DNA of 34,397 bases from DASWVC01 sp036401335 (GTDB taxonomy: Bacteria > Verrucomicrobiota > Verrucomicrobiia > Chthoniobacterales > JAFAMB01). Made by a program: the position numbers and the translations under genes. How positions within the stretch are numbered: position 1 is the stretch's first letter; each line of letters opens with the position of its first letter. Positions 30,444 through 34,397 of this stretch are shown here, in pieces. The stretch spans positions 1-34,397 of the forward strand of contig DASWVC010000200.1 in assembly GCA_036401335.1 (NCBI GenBank), read 5' to 3'. The notes under the pieces were generated by a model. It did no database searches. It was not told the DNA's origin and worked only from the letters and a program-made list of their open reading frames with translations.

Positions 30444-31292
30444 TCAGGCTGGCGGCGCGCCGGGGTCCGGGTTGCCCTCCGCGATAAACGTCCAGAACCG
30501 TTGGCCCCAAAACGCCAAAAAACGTTCTCGCACCGCCTTTGCCTGATCTTCCGAGGCGGTCAGCGCAAAGAGCGTTGAACCCGAACCGGACATAAGGCTG
30601 AGTTCGGTTTCCGCCTGGGCCCGCATCCATCGCTTCAGTACCGGCAGCACCAGGTATTTTGGAAAAACGGCTGGCTCGAGATCGTTTCGGACCAAACCCC
30701 AACGGGTCTCGACAGACTCGCCCTTATTCTCGTCCGGCCGGAGTTTAGCATAGGCGGCGTAGGCGGACGCGGTGGCAATCCCGAACCCCGGTTTCACCAG
30801 CAGGCACCAGACTCGCCCTGGGAAAGGCCGCGCCTTCATGATTTCTCCGCGTCCGGTGCACCACGCAGGTTGCTGACGGATGAAGAAGGCGACGTCGGAG
30901 CCAAGGCGGCCCGCCAGGTCGACCAACGTGCGAGCGGGCAACGGGCCGCCATGCAACGCGTTCAGCGTCCGCAAGGTAGCGGCGGCGTCGCTGCTGCCGC
31001 CGGCCAGCCCTGCACCGAGGGGAATGTGCTTTTCGAGCTGGACCCGGTAAGCCGCGTTTGGCTGGCCAACGGCCTCGTTGAACAACTCGGCCGCCCGATA
31101 GATCAGGTTTTCGGCATCCCACCCAAGGGCCGGCACGTTGCTCACGAAAGCGGGAGCTTCGGACCGCTCGATCTCAAGGTCATCGTACAAGCCGACCGGA
31201 ACCATCCAGGTAGCGATCTCGTGAAACCCGTCCGCCCGCCGGCCGCGCAGCTCCAAGGTAAGATTGATCTTGGCAGCGGTTCGGATCCTCAT
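30444..31292 (-). CDS. ispE: 4-diphosphocytidyl-2-C-methyl-D-erythritol kinase
   Basis: This 282-residue GHMP kinase phosphorylates CDP-methylerythritol in the MEP route to isoprenoids. The N terminus AAKINLTLEL (6-15) carries catalytic Lys8. The ATP loop PLGAGLAGGSSDAAA is at 91-105, and GSDVAFFI (131-138) carries catalytic Asp133. Near the C terminus, MSGSGSTLFAL is the GHMP C-terminal motif. Its start codon (31290-31292) overlaps the pyrF start codon on the other strand, so it has no upstream intergenic DNA and its promoter must lie inside pyrF. It appears to lead the string ispE-lpxI-oxidoreductase-lpxB-HIT. Confidence 0.95.
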   Translation of the reverse strand: MRIRTAAKINLTLELRGRRADGFHEIATWMVPVGLYDDLEIERSEAPAFVSNVPALGWDAENLIYRAAELFNEAVGQPNAAYRVQLEKHIPLGAGLAGGSSDAAATLRTLNALHGGPLPARTLVDLAGRLGSDVAFFIRQQPAWCTGRGEIMKARPFPGRVWCLLVKPGFGIATASAYAAYAKLRPDENKGESVETRWGLVRNDLEPAVFPKYLVLPVLKRWMRAQAETELSLMSGSGSTLFALTASEDQAKAVRERFLAFWGQRFWTFIAEGNPDPGAPPA

Positions 31293-32022
31293 GCATCGTT
31301 CGTACGTGATCGAACCTCAGGCTGCCAAAGATAAAATCATCCTCGCCCTGGACGTGCCCAGCCGCTCGGATGCGCTGCGCCTGGTCGACCAACTTGGCGG
31401 AGAAGTACGCTGGTTTAAGATCGGCCTCCAGCTTTTTTGTGCCGAAGGTCCCGCTTTCGTCCGGGAGTTGCGAGGGGCCGGTGCCAACGTCTTCCTGGAC
31501 CTCAAGCTCCACGACATCCCGCAGACCGTGCGCCACGCGGTGCAAACGGTCATTGGCATGGGGGTGCAGATGCTCACAATCCATTTGCTGGGTGGCACAG
31601 AGATGTGCATGGCCGCCGTGACGGGCCGGTCCACGGCAGATGCCCTGCTGCTTGGGGTCACCGTCCTGACCAGCCTCACCGACGATGACCTTAGGGAAAC
31701 GGGGTTCCGAACGGTCGTGGAAGATGAGGTATTGCTGTTGGGTAACCTGGCCAAAAGCGCCGGAATCCCCGGACTGGTGGCAAGCCCGAAAGAGGTGGCC
31801 GTGCTGCGGAAGCACTACGGTTCTTATTTCACCATCGTAACCCCCGGGGTACGCCCGGTCTGGGCGGAGCCCGGAGACCAGAAAAGGTTCGTCACCCCGG
31901 CCGAAGCAATACAGGCCGGGGCAGATTACCTGGTGATTGGCCGCCCGATCCACGGAGCCTCTAAACCGATTGAAGCGCTGCGGCGTGTGATCGAGGAAGT
32001 TGAGGCGGCCGATGCCGTGTGA
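31291..32022 (+). CDS. pyrF: Orotidine-5'-phosphate decarboxylase
   Basis: This 243-residue protein decarboxylates OMP to UMP, the last step of pyrimidine synthesis. The N-terminal strand IILALDVPS (16-24) begins the barrel. The catalytic DLKLHDIP is at 70-77 with Asp70, Lys72 and Asp75, and the phosphate-binding parts are TPGVRP (184-189) and VIGRPI (215-220). The ATG at 31291 overlaps the ispE start codon on the opposite strand (CATG). A TTG at 31264 is in frame but adds residues not seen in the family. The promoter must therefore lie within ispE or the starts must be leaderless. Confidence 0.95.
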   Translation: MHRSYVIEPQAAKDKIILALDVPSRSDALRLVDQLGGEVRWFKIGLQLFCAEGPAFVRELRGAGANVFLDLKLHDIPQTVRHAVQTVIGMGVQMLTIHLLGGTEMCMAAVTGRSTADALLLGVTVLTSLTDDDLRETGFRTVVEDEVLLLGNLAKSAGIPGLVASPKEVAVLRKHYGSYFTIVTPGVRPVWAEPGDQKRFVTPAEAIQAGADYLVIGRPIHGASKPIEALRRVIEEVEAADAV

Positions 32023-32121
32023 CGGCGTGACGGCACGCGTGAGCCCGGTAGGGGAGCTTGTCCTCAAGTGCCCGGGTATCGGCCTAACATCGTGGAAGCG
32101 GTGATCCGGACGGCAGCGAAC

Positions 32122-32667
32122 TCAGAGCGTTAGCTCGTAACGGACTTCCGTTGATGAATCGCTCCACGGTGCCCCGGGGTGTTCCAACGTCCGACGGAAA
32201 CCGGCATCCACGTAAAGGCCGATGGCCCGCTCAAGTCCCTGGACCGTCCAGAGAAAGACCAACCGGTAGCCTTCCGCCCGGGCGTAACTAACTGCCGTCT
32301 CCACCATCCATCGCCCCAAACCCTGACCGCGGAGCTTGGCATGAACAAACAAGAGGCGGAGTTGGGCTACATTCCCGGGCAGTTCAACGATGAAAACGGA
32401 TCCAACCACATTTTGCTCTTGGAGTGCCAGCCAAACCCGTGATCGACGCCTTGGCTTCGCCAAGAGGAAGTCAGCCGCAATCCGCGCACAATGCGCTTCA
32501 TGCAAGGCGTCAAAGCCGTAGTCCATGGCATTCTGCAGGCCATGAAGCCGGATCAACTCCCCGAGATCTCCTGGCCGGAACCCGTGCGCGATTCCAATTC
32601 CTTGCTGGGATAAACCGGCCGGCAAGGCCCCGTCGCCTGACAAACCGGCGGGTGTGTTACCTGTCAC
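32122..32667 (-). CDS. GNAT-family N-acetyltransferase
   Basis: This 181-residue protein has the acetyl-CoA-binding core of a GNAT enzyme: LRLLFVHAKLRGQGLGRWMV (103-122), with the pyrophosphate loop RGQGLG at 113-118, followed by a helix and the closing strand and helix AIGLYVDAGFRRT (148-160). GFRPGDLGELIRLHG (29-43) opens the fold. The sequence resembles the acetyltransferase half of MarR-GNAT proteins, but no winged helix is attached. It has only a GTG start at 32667; about 25 N-terminal residues may be untranslated. The gene is convergent with pyrF. The substrate is unknown. Confidence 0.85.
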   Translation of the reverse strand: MTGNTPAGLSGDGALPAGLSQQGIGIAHGFRPGDLGELIRLHGLQNAMDYGFDALHEAHCARIAADFLLAKPRRRSRVWLALQEQNVVGSVFIVELPGNVAQLRLLFVHAKLRGQGLGRWMVETAVSYARAEGYRLVFLWTVQGLERAIGLYVDAGFRRTLEHPGAPWSDSSTEVRYELTL

Positions 32668-32684
32668 GGTTCTCTAACCAGCCC

Positions 32685-33479
32685 TTAAAGAATGTGTTTA
32701 ACCGTGCCGCCGTCCACCCGAAGGGCGGAACCGTTCGTGGCAGACGCGGCCGCGCTGGACAGGTAAACAACCAGGTTCGCAACCTCTTTGGTCGTGGCAA
32801 AGCGCTGTAAAAGGCTGCTGGGCCGGGTTTCTTTGAAAAATGTGTTCTCCACCTCCTGCACGGACTGGTGGCTTCGGGTGCTAAGATCCTGGACAAATTG
32901 TTCAACGCCCTCGGACCGAGTGGGACCAGGCAAAACGGAGTTCACGGTCACACCTGTGCCTCGCGTGAGCTCTGCCAGGCCCCGGGACAAGGCCAGCTGG
33001 GCGGTCTTGGTAAGACCGTAGTGAATCATTTCAATCGGAATGTTCAGTGCAGATTCACTGGAGATGAACAGAATTCGGCCCCAGTTGGCCTTCAACATTT
33101 TCGGAAGGTAAATCCGGGACAAGCGGACGCCGCTCAGGACATTGACCTCAAAGAAGCGCCGCCAATCGTCGTCGCTGATTTCTGTGAAGTTTTTGGGCTC
33201 ATAGATGCCCAGGTTATTGATCAGGACATCCACTTGCGGGTACCGCTCCGCGCATTCGCGAACGGCTTGATCGGTCGACAGGTCGCCAACGAACGCCTCC
33301 AGTTGTGCCTCAGGCGCCTGCTGTTTGATCGCGGCCACCGTCTGGTCCACGCGTTCCTGGGTCCGACCATTCAGAATAACCCGGGCCCCTTCGCGCGCCA
33401 ACCCTTCCGCGATGGCGGCGCCAATTCCCGCCGTGGAACCGCTGACCAGGGCAATCTTGCCTTGAAGCTGAAAATCCAT
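32685..33479 (-). CDS. Short-chain dehydrogenase/reductase
   Basis: This 264-residue classical SDR has the cofactor loop SGSTAGIG (13-20), NGRTQERV after the second strand (Arg suggests NADP), INNLG in place of NNAG, FISSESA with the catalytic Ser, and YGLTK (Tyr and Lys of the triad). VLPGPTRSEGV and the ending GSALRVDGGTVK are typical of the FabG/glucose-dehydrogenase-like group. The ATG at 33479 is preferred; a longer frame from 33557 overlaps the ohr gene and has no family match. It lies 20 bp after ohr and 17 bp before the GNAT gene, so the three may form one transcript. The substrate is unknown. Confidence 0.92.
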   Translation of the reverse strand: MDFQLQGKIALVSGSTAGIGAAIAEGLAREGARVILNGRTQERVDQTVAAIKQQAPEAQLEAFVGDLSTDQAVRECAERYPQVDVLINNLGIYEPKNFTEISDDDWRRFFEVNVLSGVRLSRIYLPKMLKANWGRILFISSESALNIPIEMIHYGLTKTAQLALSRGLAELTRGTGVTVNSVLPGPTRSEGVEQFVQDLSTRSHQSVQEVENTFFKETRPSSLLQRFATTKEVANLVVYLSSAAASATNGSALRVDGGTVKHIL

Positions 33480-33499
33480 GAAACAAACGATCAAACCGG

Positions 33500-33925
33500 T
33501 TAAACGACCGAAAGCTTCACCTCGATGTTGCCGCGGGTGGCATTCGAGTACGGGCACACGTGATGCGCCTCTTCGACCAGTTTTTCGGCCTGCTCGCGAT
33601 CGACATTGGGGATGTGTACTTCCAGCGCGACGGCCAACCCAAAACCTCCGGAATCATTCTTGCCGATGGTGACGTGAGAGCTAACCTGGACATCTTTGAC
33701 CGGCGTTTTGTGCTGTGCCGCGACAAAGGCGACGGCACCACCGAAACAGGCGGCGTACCCGCTGGCGAAAAGCTGTTCCGGATTGGTGGCACCTGGTTTT
33801 CCGGCACCGCCCATTTCCTTCGGGACCGTCAGGTCAACTTTGACGTTGCCGTCGTTGGTTTCCGCATGGCCGTCACGACCGGAGGTGGCGGTGGCATGGG
33901 CGGTGTAGAGTGGTTGGAGAGCCAT
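33500..33925 (-). CDS. ohr: Organic hydroperoxide resistance protein Ohr
   Basis: This 141-residue OsmC/Ohr-family peroxidase reduces organic and fatty-acid hydroperoxides with a pair of reactive cysteines. Both are present: Cys60 in YAACFGGA and Cys124 in HHVCPYSNATRGN. The opening LYTAHATATSGRDGHA is typical of Ohr (rather than OsmC), as is the length. The Arg/Glu of the active site fit NPEQLFASGYAAC. No MarR-type OhrR regulator is adjacent; instead a TetR-type regulator lies upstream on the same strand. Expression is probably induced by peroxides, but no operator is seen. Confidence 0.95.
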   Translation of the reverse strand: MALQPLYTAHATATSGRDGHAETNDGNVKVDLTVPKEMGGAGKPGATNPEQLFASGYAACFGGAVAFVAAQHKTPVKDVQVSSHVTIGKNDSGGFGLAVALEVHIPNVDREQAEKLVEEAHHVCPYSNATRGNIEVKLSVV

Positions 33926-34095
33926 AAGTAATGATTGTTTCTTTTGTTCCGGCGACGTCGCCGCAAGGTTCGGGTTGAACCAACGTTAGAATACGAGCAC
34001 GAAAAAGCACGTTCGCAAACGCAGCGACAAAAATGTTATTCTCGCCACCAAGTCTTCAGCCGGGAAAATCGGCCCATCCCGCACCGGTAGGGGCT

Positions 34096-34113
34096 GGCCC
34101 TGCCGCAGGGGCC
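34096..34113. terminator. GC-rich hairpin after the TetR gene
   Basis: GGCCCTGC and GCAGGGGCC form a strong stem with one bulged G, directly after the TetR-family stop on the minus strand. In the minus direction no T-tract follows; on the plus strand it is followed by AAATTTT. It could act as a weak terminator for the TetR gene. Confidence 0.25.
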
Positions 34114-34118
34114 AAATT

Positions 34119-34397
34119 TTAAACGAACGAGGGTTCCTGAACCTGCAAGATCCGGTAAGCGCCCGCATGCAAGCGGTCGAGTACACCAGGGTCGTTCGAG
34201 ATTTTTGCTTGTTGAAGCATGCCCATCACGTAAGAAAACAGTTCGTACGCCAAAGCACCCGGGTCGCCCGCAGGAAGCTCGCCGGCCTCCATTGCCTCCG
34301 TTAAAACGCCGGCAAGGTAACCCCGACGCTGGTCGCAGATCTTCTGGGCCATTTGACGGATCCGCTCGTCCTGGGTGCTCAACTCTGACCCAAGCGA
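34119..34397 (-). CDS. TetR-family regulator, C-terminal part only
   Basis: The frame is open to the window edge, so only the last 92 codons are seen. The text SLGSELSTQDERIRQ, then MAQKICDQRRGYLAGVLTEA and GDPGALAYELFSYVMGMLQQAK matches the C-terminal ligand and dimer domain of TetR/AcrR repressors, whose preceding residues usually read CP.G. The DNA-binding domain must lie beyond the edge. It is upstream of and in the same direction as ohr and the SDR, 193 bp away, and may control them. Confidence 0.8.
   Translation of the reverse strand, partial: SLGSELSTQDERIRQMAQKICDQRRGYLAGVLTEAMEAGELPAGDPGALAYELFSYVMGMLQQAKISNDPGVLDRLHAGAYRILQVQEPSFV

Noticed and set aside
1..34397. CRISPR array, tRNA, rRNA, riboswitch or complete mobile element
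   Set aside because: I saw no regularly spaced repeats, cloverleaf with a CCA end, conserved rRNA segment, recognisable riboswitch core or intact transposase with terminal repeats. Subtle structured RNAs could be missed by eye.

Overview
The window is bacterial chromosome, GC-rich and Gram-negative: it carries lipid A genes (lpxI, lpxB), lipoprotein and signal-peptide leaders, and periplasmic-binding-protein transport. LpxI in place of LpxH, a NagB-PIG-L fusion, a GspK-like kinase, several soil-type secreted proteins and frequent weak Shine-Dalgarno sites would fit a soil Verrucomicrobiota or Acidobacteriota bacterium. That assignment is an inference from gene content only; no rRNA or tRNA gene is visible.

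Layout. 1-3286: a secreted HSL-type alpha/beta hydrolase (-), a relic of an IS630-type transposase, and a GlxA-type DJ-1/AraC regulator (+). 3287-8068: a three-gene sugar ABC importer on the minus strand (double-NBD ATPase, one polypeptide holding two RbsC-type permeases, RhaS/LsrB-like binding protein). 8143-9258: a short-chain dehydrogenase that appears to be a lipoprotein. 9350-16407: a compact minus-strand amino-sugar operon (SIS protein, sugar-porter MFS, GspK-like glucosamine kinase, PIG-L deacetylase, NagB, NagB fused to a PIG-L-like domain), with a GntR/HutC regulator divergent at 16547. 17281-20127: RtcB RNA ligase, a secreted glycine-rich protein and a DUF4430 protein. 20298-24569: a decay-rich stretch with small secreted proteins, a non-heme haloperoxidase-like hydrolase and at least five broken genes. 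Three of these keep only the N- and C-terminal ends of the original protein. 24664-26752: an aldo/keto reductase and a divergent AraC regulator. 26856-31292: an ispE-lpxI-Gfo/Idh/MocA-lpxB-HIT gene string (-). pyrF starts in the opposite direction from an overlapping start codon. 32122-34397: GNAT acetyltransferase, SDR, Ohr and a TetR regulator cut by the window edge.

How the genes work together. The most coherent system is the amino-sugar operon. No NagA (GlcNAc-6-phosphate deacetylase) is visible, but a PIG-L deacetylase with all its metal ligands lies between a glucosamine kinase and NagB. The simplest reading is a deacetylate-first route: amino sugar uptake by the MFS porter, deacetylation by the PIG-L enzyme to glucosamine, phosphorylation by the GspK-like kinase, and deamination by NagB to fructose-6-phosphate. 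The second NagB carries a PIG-L-like tail whose metal-binding motifs are lost. The neighbouring ABC importer may feed the same pathway or a deoxy-sugar pathway; its substrate cannot be fixed from sequence. The lpx string provides lipid A precursors. The region 20.9-24.6 kb shows repeated internal deletions and is the oddest stretch structurally.
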